Assembly: GCF_016428855.1 (NCBI RefSeq)
Contig: NZ_JAELTN010000010.1
Span: forward strand, 1-64,000
From: Pedobacter sp. ASV28
Lineage (GTDB): Bacteria > Bacteroidota > Bacteroidia > Sphingobacteriales > Sphingobacteriaceae
DNA: 64,000 bases
Direction: 5' to 3'
Shown: positions 9,442 to 18,777 of the stretch, in pieces
Layout of the letters: each line of letters begins with the position of its first letter
Position numbering within the stretch: the first letter of the stretch is position 1
Notes under the pieces: model-generated
What the model was told of the DNA's origin: nothing
Database searches by the model: none
What the model saw: only the letters and a program-made list of their open reading frames with translations
Position numbers and translations under genes: made by a program

Positions 9442-9610
9442 TAAAATTATTCAAGTATGAACCGAACAATCCATTAGAGATAGATATATTACGGTTAGTT
9501 TGTCTGTTTAGGTTGAATAAAATTAACAATCTTATTTATTAATCAAAAGAAAATTTTATAAGTTTTAATTTTTTTGAAACATTAATGTTAAAAAGATAAT
9601 CAATTACATA

Positions 9611-9642
9611 AAAGAACAGCCCTTTTCAAGAGGCTGTTCTTT
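9611..9642 (-). terminator. Terminator after PorP/SprF gene
   Basis: An 11-bp inverted repeat (AAAGAACAGCC at 9611-9621, complement at 9632-9642) begins 16 bases past the PorP stop on the minus strand. The 3' arm ends in a short U-rich run. It separates the PorP operon from the sigma gene. Confidence 0.75.
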
Positions 9643-9657
9643 ATACTTGACCTTAGG

Positions 9658-10566
9658 TTATTTTGAAAAGTTAAGCTTAACCCCCAATTCTACCCCCCCA
9701 TAGGTGTATTTTTTAAGGTTACTGTTAATGGGCATCGTGTAAGATGCTTGCATTTGATATTTTTTCAACACATTATAACCTAATCCAAATGACAGGCTAT
9801 TACTGCTATGGTAGAAAGCCATCAAGTTAAATTTATCTTCAGAAAACTGTGCATTCACACCAGCGTCGATAATATTATCGTATCCTTTTAATCCACGATA
9901 GAATATTTTTGGAGTTAAGGTTACCGGACCCTCCAACAGTTTATACGCTGCAGAAAAATAAAATGTGCTATAGCTATAGCCATCGTTCACCTCTTCACTG
10001 TAAAACACGCTTCTTAAATTAGGAGCAACCGCACTTAAGCTTAAGTGATCGTTAGCATAATGAACACCAAAATCACCATCAAAAATATAACCCTGATCAT
10101 TAAATTGCTGTACCAATTGATCATCTACTTGTCCAATAATATTGGCGGCATTGATCTCTAAAGAACTTACTCCAGCCGAAATACCAAACCTTAAATTTCC
10201 TTTATCGGATAGTTGCAAATTATAGGCATAGGAAGCAGCAAACCTATTTACATTGATTAATCCATCCTTATCAGTATTAACATATAAGCCAAATCCATTC
10301 TTTCCTTTTCCATAATCAAGTGTTGCAGTATTTGCAACCGACTGGCCATTATTTCCTGTTAGATTATTTTTATAAGACAGCCCCAAATTCAGTCCTTGTC
10401 TTTTCCCTGCAACAGCAGGATTATATAAATATTCGTTTAAAAAATACATGGATATCGGTGGGCTCACCTGTGCATTAAGTTTTAGGGTACCTAAAAGAAT
10501 TACAGCATAAACTGCAGTGCTATATAGAAGTATTCTATTTCTTTTCATTGATGTTTGGTTAAACAT
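9658..10566 (-). CDS. PorP/SprF family T9SS outer-membrane protein
   Basis: 302 residues with a signal peptide and a beta-barrel of the PorP/SprF type; the family hallmark near the N-terminus, [19 protein letters not shown], is present. In gliding Bacteroidota such proteins act with a specific T9SS cargo bearing a type-B C-terminal domain. The gene directly upstream (45-base gap) encodes exactly such a cargo, so this is very likely its dedicated partner for secretion or surface attachment. The methionine at residue 7 (start 10548) is as good a start as the one given, since the signal peptide proper begins there. Confidence 0.93.
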   Translation of the reverse strand: MFNQTSMKRNRILLYSTAVYAVILLGTLKLNAQVSPPISMYFLNEYLYNPAVAGKRQGLNLGLSYKNNLTGNNGQSVANTATLDYGKGKNGFGLYVNTDKDGLINVNRFAASYAYNLQLSDKGNLRFGISAGVSSLEINAANIIGQVDDQLVQQFNDQGYIFDGDFGVHYANDHLSLSAVAPNLRSVFYSEEVNDGYSYSTFYFSAAYKLLEGPVTLTPKIFYRGLKGYDNIIDAGVNAQFSEDKFNLMAFYHSSNSLSFGLGYNVLKKYQMQASYTMPINSNLKKYTYGGVELGVKLNFSK

Positions 10567-10611
10567 ATATGGTTAAAATTATTTAGTCTAATAATGGTTT
10601 TGGGAAGCAGG

Positions 10612-13173
10612 TCATCTACCTTTTATGATGGTAATGGTTCCTTTGATTGGCTTAAGTCCGGCTCCGATATTGATTTCGTAGTAATAACTACCAGTATCAA
10701 GTACACCACCATTATAGGTACCATCCCAATCATTTTGATAGTTATTTTTTCTAAACACTACCTTTCCTACCTTATTGTATACCATCACTTCGTTTTTAGG
10801 ATACATCAATGTAAGATTTTCAACTACCCAAAGATCATTCTTGCCATCTCCATTTGGCGTTAAGATATTATTTGGTGTCAGTTGGCCGCTATATAATTTC
10901 AAGGTCACTGATACTTTTCCGCTCGGGTTACTTGTTCCCAAAGTAGGTTCGCTAGTAACAACATAAAAAGTGCGAAGACCAGCACGTAGTTCCTCAACAA
11001 AGTTAAAGTTCCAAACGCCCCTAGCATTCGTTGTTGTGGTTGTAGGATAGGCTACACCATCAACATAGATAGTAACCGTACTTAATGGCTCTCCTAATCC
11101 ACTCAATTTAGGTCTATAACTGGTTAATACACCATTTACTACATTGGCCACAGCAGGTGCCCCCGGATCTTCCATTAAATTATTAATGTATACTTGAACA
11201 TATACATTTTCATCTTCATTTAAATTATTAACGGGCTTCAATCTTAAACTAAATAATTTCTTAGTTTCATAATCTATTGCAGCACTATTGTTTACCACAA
11301 TGACCCCTGTAGCTGGATTGATCGCAAATGCATCATTTGAGTTTCCCGCAATAATTGCCCATGTAATCGTACCTGTCAGATTTGTAGTTGGACTGGCTAC
11401 TCGCGTACCTTGCGGGCTATTTTCGTCAATGTAAACTTTTAAAGGATCGGCAAGAGGGCCATTATACTCTATTGCGCCTAAATCTACCACTCCATGAGCT
11501 ATCCTATTGTTGCCTAAAATATCGGTAGTTATTATTGATGGGACAAAAGTATTCTCCCCAGCATTTACTGCCTGGCTAATTTGTTGTAATTGAAGAAAAT
11601 CGGGATTGTTTACATCTTCGCTATCAAATTCTGGATTAATGCCCACCATATTTCCATTTACACCATCCTGTCCATATTGTTGCGTTATGGTATGTTTTAC
11701 CTCTAGATTGGTGCCTGCTGCTAAATTAATCAAATCAGGGCCATCTATCGCAGCTGTATTTGCATAAACGATACTATTGTATATCTTAACTAATGATGTG
11801 CCATATCCAGCTACAACAGCTCCACCTTTATAAGTCGCGGAGTTTCCGTAAAAAGTTGAGTTAATAATGGTAGGGGCTGTATTAGATGATACAAACACTG
11901 CACCTCCCCCAGCAAGCGCTGTAGCAGATGCACTAGTATATAAAGATGAATTGTTATAAAAAATGTTGTTCACTAGGATGGGAGAGCTTACCGAAGATGC
12001 TGATAAACTATAAATGAAAAGAGCACCTCCACTACTGGTGGCTTTATTCCTATAGAATTTATTACTTTTTAGAGTTGTACTGTTAGAAGAAAAATAAATT
12101 GCTCCAGCACTAGTTGCCGCTTCATTACCCTCAAACCTTGTATTTTCAATGATGCAATCCTTAGTATTAGTACCCAAATAAATGGCACCTGCATTGGCCG
12201 TTAGAGACTTATTATTTAAAAATGTTGAACCAGTTATATTAAAGTTTCCGGTAAGGACACTGTATATAGCCCCTCCAGCAGCATTAGCAACGGTGTTATT
12301 CTCAAAGGTACTGTTCTCTATTACCAATGAGTGGGTGCTGGACCTCGCATAAATAGCACCACCGGCAGCCACAGATGAATTTCCTTTGAAAGTATTGTTG
12401 CTAAAAATAACTGTAGGTGTACCACTACTTGAATATAAGTATACTGCACCTGCGCCGTAAGTCGTTCCACCAGACTTATTACCTATAAACTGTACATTAG
12501 TAAACTTATAACTTCCAGTTCCAGAAATATATAGATAGACAGCACCTGCATAATCTGTCGCCTCATTGTTTTTAATAATAAGGTTAGTATAATCTACAGC
12601 AGTTGTAGTTCCTCTACTTGCTATTGCTGCCCCACAATTCTGCGGAATTGATAAAGTACCCGAAAAATTTACACTCCCTTCTCCATTGGCATAACCATCT
12701 TGAATGGTAAAACCATCGAGCGTACAACCTGCGGTAACACTATTACGCGTACCAACAACATGATATGCATTATCTGATTTATCTCCGATAACCCCTAAAT
12801 CGCCGCTTAGTATGGTAATATTAGCGGTATAGTTTCTAGCTGTTAACGCTGTTTCAGTGCCATTAAAACCTCCGTATATCTTAACACCCCCCTTTATGAT
12901 AAAAGACTTATCTCTATCAGTTGTTGGTGCTGGGGGCGTGCCAGTTGCTAATGTGGCAGCAGCAAGTTCGGTTGGATAATATGTTCCTGCCGCAACCCAG
13001 ACTTGGTCGTTTGCAGCTGAAGCATTAATCATGGCTTGTAAATCCCCAGAAGCATTAGCCCAAGAAGCTCCATTACCTGTAGCCCCGGCTTTAACATAGC
13101 GAATAGTCTGTGCTATTGCATCTGTAACCAGCAGTAGAGAGAAGAAAAAAAGCAATGTGTAAAGTTTTTTCAT
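10612..13173 (-). CDS. Beta-helix surface adhesin-like protein with T9SS type-B sorting domain
   Basis: 853 residues: a signal peptide (MKKLYTLLFFFSLLLVTDAIA), a parallel beta-helix of the choice-of-anchor Q type with many GGAIY/GGAVY/AGAIY turns (about 25-585), a cadherin-like domain (about 590-670, with IDENSPQGT and AIDYE), an Ig-like domain (about 675-765), and a gliding-motility-type (type-B) sorting domain (about 770-853, starting ILTPNGDGKNDLW). It is predicted to be secreted by T9SS and held at the cell surface with the PorP/SprF protein encoded next. Its N-terminal region is paralogous to the type-A protein at 6623-8656, but the tail is of a different class. Confidence 0.9.
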   Translation of the reverse strand: MKKLYTLLFFFSLLLVTDAIAQTIRYVKAGATGNGASWANASGDLQAMINASAANDQVWVAAGTYYPTELAAATLATGTPPAPTTDRDKSFIIKGGVKIYGGFNGTETALTARNYTANITILSGDLGVIGDKSDNAYHVVGTRNSVTAGCTLDGFTIQDGYANGEGSVNFSGTLSIPQNCGAAIASRGTTTAVDYTNLIIKNNEATDYAGAVYLYISGTGSYKFTNVQFIGNKSGGTTYGAGAVYLYSSSGTPTVIFSNNTFKGNSSVAAGGAIYARSSTHSLVIENSTFENNTVANAAGGAIYSVLTGNFNITGSTFLNNKSLTANAGAIYLGTNTKDCIIENTRFEGNEAATSAGAIYFSSNSTTLKSNKFYRNKATSSGGALFIYSLSASSVSSPILVNNIFYNNSSLYTSASATALAGGGAVFVSSNTAPTIINSTFYGNSATYKGGAVVAGYGTSLVKIYNSIVYANTAAIDGPDLINLAAGTNLEVKHTITQQYGQDGVNGNMVGINPEFDSEDVNNPDFLQLQQISQAVNAGENTFVPSIITTDILGNNRIAHGVVDLGAIEYNGPLADPLKVYIDENSPQGTRVASPTTNLTGTITWAIIAGNSNDAFAINPATGVIVVNNSAAIDYETKKLFSLRLKPVNNLNEDENVYVQVYINNLMEDPGAPAVANVVNGVLTSYRPKLSGLGEPLSTVTIYVDGVAYPTTTTTNARGVWNFNFVEELRAGLRTFYVVTSEPTLGTSNPSGKVSVTLKLYSGQLTPNNILTPNGDGKNDLWVVENLTLMYPKNEVMVYNKVGKVVFRKNNYQNDWDGTYNGGVLDTGSYYYEINIGAGLKPIKGTITIIKGR

Positions 13174-13274
13174 CTGTAATAATTAGTTTTTAGTGATGAT
13201 AAAACCACCCTAACGAGAGATAAGGATAGTTTCATATTAGTTAATTAGTTTGTTAGGTTTATTGTAAAAAGAGG

Positions 13275-13282
13275 CAAACATA
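13275..13282 (-). promoter_or_regulatory. Candidate -7 element TATGTTTG for the type-B adhesin
   Basis: On the minus strand this matches the Bacteroidota -7 consensus TAnnTTTG, about 100 bases before the start codon. No TTTG was found at the expected 19-21 base distance upstream, so the match is only half of the consensus. Confidence 0.4.
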
Positions 13283-13360
13283 TATTTAATCAAAAACAAC
13301 GGCTATTCATAGACGTTCGTTTTTTCATCATTTACAGGTTTAATCCCTTAAAACTATATG

Positions 13361-13388
13361 ATAGACTGTTATAAAAACAAACAGGACC
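13361..13388 (-). promoter_or_regulatory. Promoter-like motif GGTC-N17-AGTCTAT, copy 2
   Basis: On the minus strand GGTC (13388-13385) and AGTCTAT (13367-13361) are 17 bases apart, as in copy 1. The upstream A7 run is at the same offset and CTGTTTGTTT again lies in the spacer, shifted by three bases. It lies 187 bases before the adhesin start codon, so any transcript from it would have a long leader. Confidence 0.45.
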
Positions 13389-13458
13389 ATTTTAATCTAT
13401 TTTTTTTGATCCGCAGTCAATTTCTGTCTGTTTACCCTACTTTATTTTAATAATTTTC

Positions 13459-13486
13459 GGTACAATAGCCAGTTATTATAGTCTAT
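13459..13486 (+). promoter_or_regulatory. Promoter-like motif GGTA-N17-AGTCTAT, copy 3
   Basis: On the plus strand GGTA (13459-13462) and AGTCTAT (13480-13486) are again exactly 17 bases apart, ending 46 bases before the start codon of the amidohydrolase gene. This copy lacks the A7 run seen in copies 1 and 2, so membership is less certain. Confidence 0.35.
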
Positions 13487-13532
13487 TGTTAAAGCTTTAA
13501 GGCTTTTCAATAAAAATTTAAAATTATATAAA

Positions 13533-14435
13533 ATGAAACTTTTAAAACTGAGTCTCTTCTTTCTGGTATTTGCAGCTAACATGGCATATGCTCAAAAATG
13601 GGAAGTTGGAAAAACCTACACTGACGAAGAAAAATGGACAGAATTTGTGGTTGGTGATATGCCTCTTATAATTAGCGTACCGCACGGGGGAACCACCTTG
13701 TTAACAGATGCTGCTATCAGGAGTTGCAAAGGAGCGGTCACGGTAACCGACACCCGTACCATTGAACTGGCCAAAGAAATAGAAAAAGCTTTTTTAGCCA
13801 AGTACCACGTTCGTCCGTTCATTATCATTTCTAACCTATCGAGAAAACATTTAGATCAAAATAGAGACCTAGAGGAAGGAACTTGTGGGAACGAATCTTT
13901 GAACAAAACTTGGAACCAATTCCATGATTATATAGATACAGCCTTAGCTATAGCTACCAAAAAGTTTGGTAAGGCCATTTATATTGATCTACATGGTCAC
14001 GGACATAGCAAGCAGCGTTTAGAGTTAGGTTATACCCTATCGGCCGATGAACTAAGGGGATTGGACAAAAATCCATCTAAAAATAGCAAATTAGTTGCCA
14101 AGTCATCGGTAGCCAATTTACTTGCCATCGATAAAAAATTGGACATCAATCAACTTTTAATCGGCGATAATTCATTTGGCACCTTAATTACCGCTGCAGG
14201 TTTTGAAGCAGTGCCATCTAAACAAGATAATGCCCCACTTGAGGAAGATAAATATTTCAATGGTGGCTACAATACCAGAAGATATACTTCAGAAAAATAT
14301 CCCAACGTTTTCGGCTGGCAGATCGAAAGCAACTACAAAGGTGTTCGTGATAAGGCGGGCAGCCCCCTATTTGCCAAATCATTTGCCGAGGTGATAGCCA
14401 GTTATCTTAAAACCTATCTAAACATCAACCTTTAA
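13533..14435 (+). CDS. Exported N-formylglutamate amidohydrolase family protein
   Basis: 300 residues with a Sec signal peptide (MKLLKLSLFFLVFAANMAYA). The amidohydrolase family signature SVPHGGT lies at about 49-55, with further conserved stretches SRKHLDQNRDLEE (about 103-115) and IYIDLHGHGH (about 149-158) supplying likely metal ligands. The classical family releases formate from N-formylglutamate in histidine breakdown. No hut genes are nearby and this copy is exported, so the real substrate is open. It runs convergent to rpsJ and shares the terminator at 14456-14491. Confidence 0.8.
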   Translation: MKLLKLSLFFLVFAANMAYAQKWEVGKTYTDEEKWTEFVVGDMPLIISVPHGGTTLLTDAAIRSCKGAVTVTDTRTIELAKEIEKAFLAKYHVRPFIIISNLSRKHLDQNRDLEEGTCGNESLNKTWNQFHDYIDTALAIATKKFGKAIYIDLHGHGHSKQRLELGYTLSADELRGLDKNPSKNSKLVAKSSVANLLAIDKKLDINQLLIGDNSFGTLITAAGFEAVPSKQDNAPLEEDKYFNGGYNTRRYTSEKYPNVFGWQIESNYKGVRDKAGSPLFAKSFAEVIASYLKTYLNINL

Positions 14436-14455
14436 TCTAAAATAAGCTCAAAAAC

Positions 14456-14491
14456 AAAAAAGGTTCCAACAAAATTTGTTGGAACCTTTTT
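14456..14491. terminator. Bidirectional terminator between amidohydrolase and rpsJ
   Basis: Stem AGGTTCCAAC (14461-14470) with its complement GTTGGAACCT (14478-14487), flanked by an A-run on the left and a T-run on the right. It can end transcription from both the plus-strand amidohydrolase and the minus-strand str operon. Confidence 0.9.
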
Positions 14492-14510
14492 TTAGTCTGG
14501 TATAAAATCG

Positions 14511-14816
14511 TTATACTTTGATTTCTACTTCAACACCACTAGGCAATTCAAGCTTCATTAACGCATCAACTGTTTTTGAGTTTGAGCTATAAATATCCAA
14601 AAGACGTTTATAGGCACACAATTGAAACTGCTCACGAGCTTTTTTGTTTACGTGTGGTGAACGCAATACAGTGAAAACTTTTTTCTCTGTTGGCAACGGA
14701 ATAGGTCCGCTAACTACTGCGCCTGTAGGCTTTACAGTTTTTACGATTTTTTCAGCAGATTTATCTACCAAGTTATAATCGTAAGATTTTAATTTGATTC
14801 TAATTCTTTGGCTCAT
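14511..14816 (-). CDS. rpsJ: 30S ribosomal protein S10
   Basis: 101 residues, full-length S10: starts [20 protein letters not shown], with the conserved [14 protein letters not shown] and the closing GVEVEIKV. It is the last gene of the str operon here. A strong terminator follows 20 bases after the stop, and the next gene is convergent, so rplC and the rest of the S10 operon do not follow. This differs from the rpsJ-rplC-rplD order common in bacteria. Confidence 0.98.
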   Translation of the reverse strand: MSQRIRIKLKSYDYNLVDKSAEKIVKTVKPTGAVVSGPIPLPTEKKVFTVLRSPHVNKKAREQFQLCAYKRLLDIYSSNSKTVDALMKLELPSGVEVEIKV

Positions 14817-14935
14817 CTTATTTATTTAATTAAAACCGATAGTTAGAGCTATTAATAACTAGCGGTGGATTTATCTTTTTTAGTAGTTGGTATTCAGTAC
14901 TTAGTATATAGAAAGTCTTTTCCTTCTGCAACTAA

Positions 14936-14963
14936 GTACTAAATACTTTGTACTAAATACTTT
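14936..14963. repeat. Tandem 14-bp repeat in the rpsJ-fusA gap
   Basis: Two adjacent copies of GTACTAAATACTTT (14936-14949 and 14950-14963) abut the fusA stop codon. A 10-bp inverted pair, AGTACTTAGT (14896-14905) and ACTAAGTACT (14931-14940), adds a hairpin. The 147-base gap is long for the inside of a ribosomal operon. Confidence 0.7.
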
Positions 14964-17081
14964 TTATTCTACTGATCCTTTAACTCTACCTTTAGATTTT
15001 GCGATTACTTCTTCCTGTACGTTTTTAGGTGCAGCCTCGTAATGATCAAATTCCATGGTAGATGTTGCACGACCTGAAGTAATGGTACGTAATTGCGTTA
15101 CATAACCAAACATCTCAGAAAGTGGAACTAATGCTTTAATAACTTGCGCACCGTTACGTGTATCCATACCTTGAAGTTGACCACGACGACGGTTCAAGTC
15201 TCCCATTACGTCACCCATGTTTTCTTCTGGTGTTAATACTTCTACCTTCATGATCGGTTCCATCAAAGTAGGTTTACATTTTGGTAATGCTTCGCGATAG
15301 GCCATACGAGCAGCAAGCTCGAATGATAAAGCATCTGAATCGACTGCGTGGAATGAACCATCAATCAAACGAACTTTCATATCAGGAAGTGGATAACCAG
15401 CTAATACGCCATTAGCCATTGCACCTGCAAAACCTTTTTCAACTGAAGGGATAAATTCACGAGGAATTGAACCACCAACAATCTCATTTACGAATTGTAA
15501 GCCACCTTTTTCATAGTCAGCATCAATTGGAGAAATGACCACTTGAATGTCTGCGAATTTACCACGACCACCTGATTGTTTTTTGTAAACCTCACGGTGT
15601 TGGGTAGTTCCGAAGATTGCTTCTTTGTAAGCTACTTGCGGCGCTCCTTGATTAACTTCTACTTTAAACTCGCGACGTAAACGGTCGATCAAAATATCTA
15701 AGTGAAGCTCACCCATACCAGAGATTACAGTTTGACCAGTTTCTTGATCAGTCTCTACCCTAAAGGTTGGATCTTCTTCCGCCAATTTACCTAAAGCGAT
15801 TCCTAGTTTATCAACGTCAGCTTGAGTTTTAGGCTCGATAGCTAAACCGATTACTGGCTCAGGGAAGTTCATCGACTCTAAAACAATTGGATGTTTCTCA
15901 TCACAAAGTGTATCTCCAGTTTTGATATCCTTAAAACCAACTACCGCACCAATATCACCAGCCTCAATAAAAGGAATAGGATTTTGTTTGTTAGCATGCA
16001 TTTGGAAGATACGAGAAATACGCTCTTTGTTTCCAGAACGGGTGTTCAATACGTAAGAACCAGCATCTAATTTACCAGAGTAAGCACGGATAAAGCATAA
16101 ACGGCCTACAAATGGGTCAGTTGCAATTTTAAAGCCTAAAGCTGCAAATGGCTCGTTTACATCTGGTTTACGTATAATTTCAGCATCAGTTCTTGGATCT
16201 ATACCTTTAACACCTTCTGAATCCATTGGCGAAGGCAATAATTCCATTACTAAATCCAACATAGTTTGTACACCTTTATTTTTGAAAGATGAACCACAAA
16301 CCATAGGAACGATAGAATTATCCAATACTGCAGCACGTAAAGCGTTCAAGATTTCACGCTCAGTTAACGAATTAGGGTCGTCGAAGAATTTCTCCATTAA
16401 CGACTCATCGTAACCAGCTACTGCTTCCAATAATTTTTCACGGTATTCAGCAACCTCATCAAGCATATCAGCAGGAATTGGCACTTCGGTAAAGGTCATT
16501 CCTTTATCATGCTCATTCCAAACGATACCACGGTTGTTGATCAAATCAACCACACCAGTAAAAGAATCTTCAGCACCAATAGGTAATTGTAAAGCTACTG
16601 CATCAGAACCTAACATTTCTTTTACCTGCTTAACCACTTTTAAGAAGTCTGCTCCTGAGCGGTCCATTTTGTTAACAAAACCGATACGAGGCACTTTATA
16701 GTTATCAGCTAATCTCCAGTTGGTTTCAGATTGAGGCTCTACACCATCAACAGCTGAAAATAAGAACACTAAACCATCAAGTACACGTAAAGAACGGTTT
16801 ACCTCTACGGTAAAGTCCACGTGTCCCGGAGTATCGATAACGTTTACTTGGTATTTATCGCCACGGTAGTTCCAGAAAACGGTAGTTGCAGCAGAAGTGA
16901 TGGTTATACCACGCTCAGCCTCTTGTACCATCCAGTCCATGGTTGAAGCACCTTCGTGCACTTCACCAATTTTGTGGTTAACGCCTGCGTAATAAAGAAT
17001 ACGCTCGGTAGTTGTAGTCTTACCAGCATCGATGTGGGCAGCGATACCAATATTTCTTGTAAATTTTAAATCTCTTGACAT
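14964..17081 (-). CDS. fusA: Elongation factor G
   Basis: 705 residues, the usual length. GTPase motifs are intact: P-loop AHIDAGKT at 15-22, switch region [19 protein letters not shown] (G3) and NKMDRSG (G4). It catalyses ribosomal translocation in the cytoplasm. It lies between rpsG and rpsJ; tuf is absent from this operon, as is common in Bacteroidota. Confidence 0.99.
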   Translation of the reverse strand: MSRDLKFTRNIGIAAHIDAGKTTTTERILYYAGVNHKIGEVHEGASTMDWMVQEAERGITITSAATTVFWNYRGDKYQVNVIDTPGHVDFTVEVNRSLRVLDGLVFLFSAVDGVEPQSETNWRLADNYKVPRIGFVNKMDRSGADFLKVVKQVKEMLGSDAVALQLPIGAEDSFTGVVDLINNRGIVWNEHDKGMTFTEVPIPADMLDEVAEYREKLLEAVAGYDESLMEKFFDDPNSLTEREILNALRAAVLDNSIVPMVCGSSFKNKGVQTMLDLVMELLPSPMDSEGVKGIDPRTDAEIIRKPDVNEPFAALGFKIATDPFVGRLCFIRAYSGKLDAGSYVLNTRSGNKERISRIFQMHANKQNPIPFIEAGDIGAVVGFKDIKTGDTLCDEKHPIVLESMNFPEPVIGLAIEPKTQADVDKLGIALGKLAEEDPTFRVETDQETGQTVISGMGELHLDILIDRLRREFKVEVNQGAPQVAYKEAIFGTTQHREVYKKQSGGRGKFADIQVVISPIDADYEKGGLQFVNEIVGGSIPREFIPSVEKGFAGAMANGVLAGYPLPDMKVRLIDGSFHAVDSDALSFELAARMAYREALPKCKPTLMEPIMKVEVLTPEENMGDVMGDLNRRRGQLQGMDTRNGAQVIKALVPLSEMFGYVTQLRTITSGRATSTMEFDHYEAAPKNVQEEVIAKSKGRVKGSVE

Positions 17082-17139
17082 CTTTTTTTTATTAGCTAAT
17101 AAGCCAATCAGAAGATTAGCCTATTAGTTATATTTTTTC

Positions 17140-17607
17140 TTAGAATCTGAAGTGAGAGAACGCTTTGTTGGCTTCAGCCATTTTGTGCGTATCCTCTTTT
17201 TTCTTAACTGCTGCACCTTCACCTTTAGCTGCTGATACAATCTCTGCTGCTAATTTTTCTTTCATGGTTTTTTCTCCACGTCTACGAGCGTAAGAAATTA
17301 ACCATTTCATACCAAGGGCAATTTTACGTTCTGGTCTTACCTCTGTAGGTACCTGGAAGTTTGCACCACCCACGCGACGAGATTTCACCTCTACTGAAGG
17401 CATAACGTTTGTTAAAGCACGTTTCCATACTTCTAAACCATTTTCGCCTACTTTTTTCTCTGCAATTTCTACTGCATCATAAAAAATAGCATAAGCGATA
17501 GATTTTTTACCATCAAACATCATGTTGTTCACAAATCTTGTAACCTGAACGTCGTTGAATTTAGGATCAGGAAGAATAATTCTCTTTTTTGGTTTTGACT
17601 TTCTCAT
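17140..17607 (-). CDS. rpsG: 30S ribosomal protein S7
   Basis: 155 residues, complete: [19 protein letters not shown] at the N-terminus and the conserved [13 protein letters not shown]. It binds the 3' domain of 16S rRNA and nucleates head assembly. It is 16 bases downstream of rpsL and followed by fusA, the standard str operon order. Confidence 0.99.
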   Translation of the reverse strand: MRKSKPKKRIILPDPKFNDVQVTRFVNNMMFDGKKSIAYAIFYDAVEIAEKKVGENGLEVWKRALTNVMPSVEVKSRRVGGANFQVPTEVRPERKIALGMKWLISYARRRGEKTMKEKLAAEIVSAAKGEGAAVKKKEDTHKMAEANKAFSHFRF

Positions 17608-17623
17608 TTCTGTTTCCTCCTAA

Positions 17624-18037
17624 TTATTTCTTTTTACCTTTTGCTGGTGCTGCAGCTGCCTGTCCTGGTTTAGGACGCTTAGTACCATATTTACTACGAC
17701 GTTGGTTACGGCCCGCTACACCTGATGTATCTAATGCACCACGGATGATGTGATAACGTACACCTGGTAAATCCTTAACACGACCACCACGGATTAACAC
17801 GATGGAGTGCTCTTGTAAGTTGTGACCTTCTCCTGGAATGTAGGCATTCACCTCTTTACCATTGGTTAAACGTACACGGGCAACTTTACGCATTGCTGAG
17901 TTTGGTTTTTTAGGGGTAGTGGTATATACACGTGTACATACACCTCTTCGCTGTGGACAGCTGTCCAATGCTGGAGACTTACTCTTGAACTCCAGTGCTA
18001 CTCTACCTTTTCTAACTAATTGTTGAATGGTTGGCAT
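17624..18037 (-). CDS. rpsL: 30S ribosomal protein S12
   Basis: 137 residues: [11 protein letters not shown] at the start, then the decoding-centre loop [18 protein letters not shown], where streptomycin-resistance changes arise in other bacteria. The lysine of KKPNS is intact, so no such change is seen. The C-terminus carries an alanine/lysine extension ([12 protein letters not shown]). It is the first gene of the operon and has a clear promoter and a structured leader upstream. Confidence 0.99.
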   Translation of the reverse strand: MPTIQQLVRKGRVALEFKSKSPALDSCPQRRGVCTRVYTTTPKKPNSAMRKVARVRLTNGKEVNAYIPGEGHNLQEHSIVLIRGGRVKDLPGVRYHIIRGALDTSGVAGRNQRRSKYGTKRPKPGQAAAAPAKGKKK

Positions 18038-18074
18038 TTCTTGCTTTTTGTTTTTCTTTTCTGTTTAAAAACTA

Positions 18075-18110
18075 CCTTAACGGCCAAGCTATTTCTAGCC
18101 CACGCTAAGG
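18075..18110 (-). promoter_or_regulatory. Structured 5' leader of the str operon
   Basis: On the minus strand CCTTAGCG (18110-18103) pairs with CGTTAAGG (18082-18075), one G-U included. Inside it a second stem GCTA/TAGC is closed by a GAAA tetraloop. The hairpin begins almost exactly where transcription should start from the promoter at 18116-18146. A ribosomal-protein autoregulatory role is inference. Confidence 0.5.
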
Positions 18111-18115
18111 GACTG

Positions 18116-18146
18116 CAAAAGTATGAACTTAATTTATGATAATCAA
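18116..18146 (-). promoter_or_regulatory. Promoter of the str operon
   Basis: Minus strand: -33 TTG (18146-18144), a 20-base spacer, then -7 TACTTTTG (18123-18116), a full match to the Bacteroidota TAnnTTTG consensus. The predicted start is near 18109, giving a leader of about 70 bases before rpsL. Confidence 0.75.
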
Positions 18147-18291
18147 GGCTTTGTGAGAGTTTTTTAAATTAGACCGATTTCTTAATTTTCAGTTAATCCA
18201 AAGTAGAGATAAGCCAAGAGAACAACAAATAGACTAAGACTGGATGAAATAGCGAAAAAAAAGTAGAACTTACATCCAAAATAACCTTCAC

Positions 18292-18675
18292 ATGACCCAT
18301 AGATATCGTTTATACCTATTCTCTTTTGCAATAATATTAGCTTTCACCACTTTTGAAGAGCTAAAACTTAGGCCTTATCTCTTCAAAAATCACTTGTTCC
18401 AATTTGGAATTGCAGGATCTCTTCCTAATTTCCTAGCCCCTTTAGTTCTTCTGTTTGGCTCATTAGTGCTTTTAATGTCTAGACCAGACAGACTGCTTTT
18501 AAGAACAACACTGTCTTTTGTAGTTGGAATGATCATTTATGAATTGGTACAACCCTTTATCCCCGGCAGGGTTTTCGATATCAATGACATTATCGCTTCT
18601 ATACTGGGAGGCTTGTTTGGTTATGGCTGGGTTTTGGCGATTAAAAAGCTATCGCCCTTAAAAGAAAAAAAATGA
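18292..18675 (+). CDS. Small four-helix membrane protein, VanZ-like
   Basis: 127 residues with about four hydrophobic segments (roughly 8-22, 42-63, 70-90 and 100-118). The stretch FDINDIIASILGGLFGYGW resembles the conserved D-x-x-A/I-N-x-x-G region of VanZ-like proteins, but the match is short. No resistance or cell-wall genes lie beside it. It stands alone on the plus strand, divergent from the str operon. Function unknown. Confidence 0.65.
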   Translation: MTHRYRLYLFSFAIILAFTTFEELKLRPYLFKNHLFQFGIAGSLPNFLAPLVLLFGSLVLLMSRPDRLLLRTTLSFVVGMIIYELVQPFIPGRVFDINDIIASILGGLFGYGWVLAIKKLSPLKEKK

Positions 18676-18777
18676 TAATTAGCGGAAAAGACAACAAACA
18701 AAACCCATACACTTACTTATAAACAAATTATAGTTTATGGACCCTATAATTGGAAAGCAAGGAACACTTTGTAAAAT

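Larger units (their letters stand above)
13174..13532. other. Divergent intergenic region with multiple promoter-like sites
   Basis: 359 bases between the minus-strand adhesin and the plus-strand amidohydrolase. It holds a housekeeping -7-like TATGTTTG (minus, 13275-13282), one GGTC-N17-AGTCTAT motif on the minus strand (13361-13388), and a related GGTA-N17-AGTCTAT on the plus strand (13459-13486). No open reading frame or RNA gene was seen. Confidence 0.6.

Noticed and set aside
9499..9516. GTTTGTCTGTTTAGG upstream of the ECF sigma gene as a fourth copy of the shared motif
   Set aside because: It resembles the spacer block, but in the opposite orientation to the gene, and has neither GGT(C/A) nor AGTCTAT at the right distance.
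6623..13173. Beta-helix repeats as DNA-level tandem repeats or a CRISPR-like array
   Set aside because: The repetition is at protein level (degenerate GGAIY turns) and no regular DNA repeat-spacer unit is present.
18229..18256. AGTCTAT on the minus strand upstream of rpsL as a further motif copy
   Set aside because: The bases 17 positions upstream are TTCG, not GGT(C/A), and rpsL has a good housekeeping promoter closer to it.
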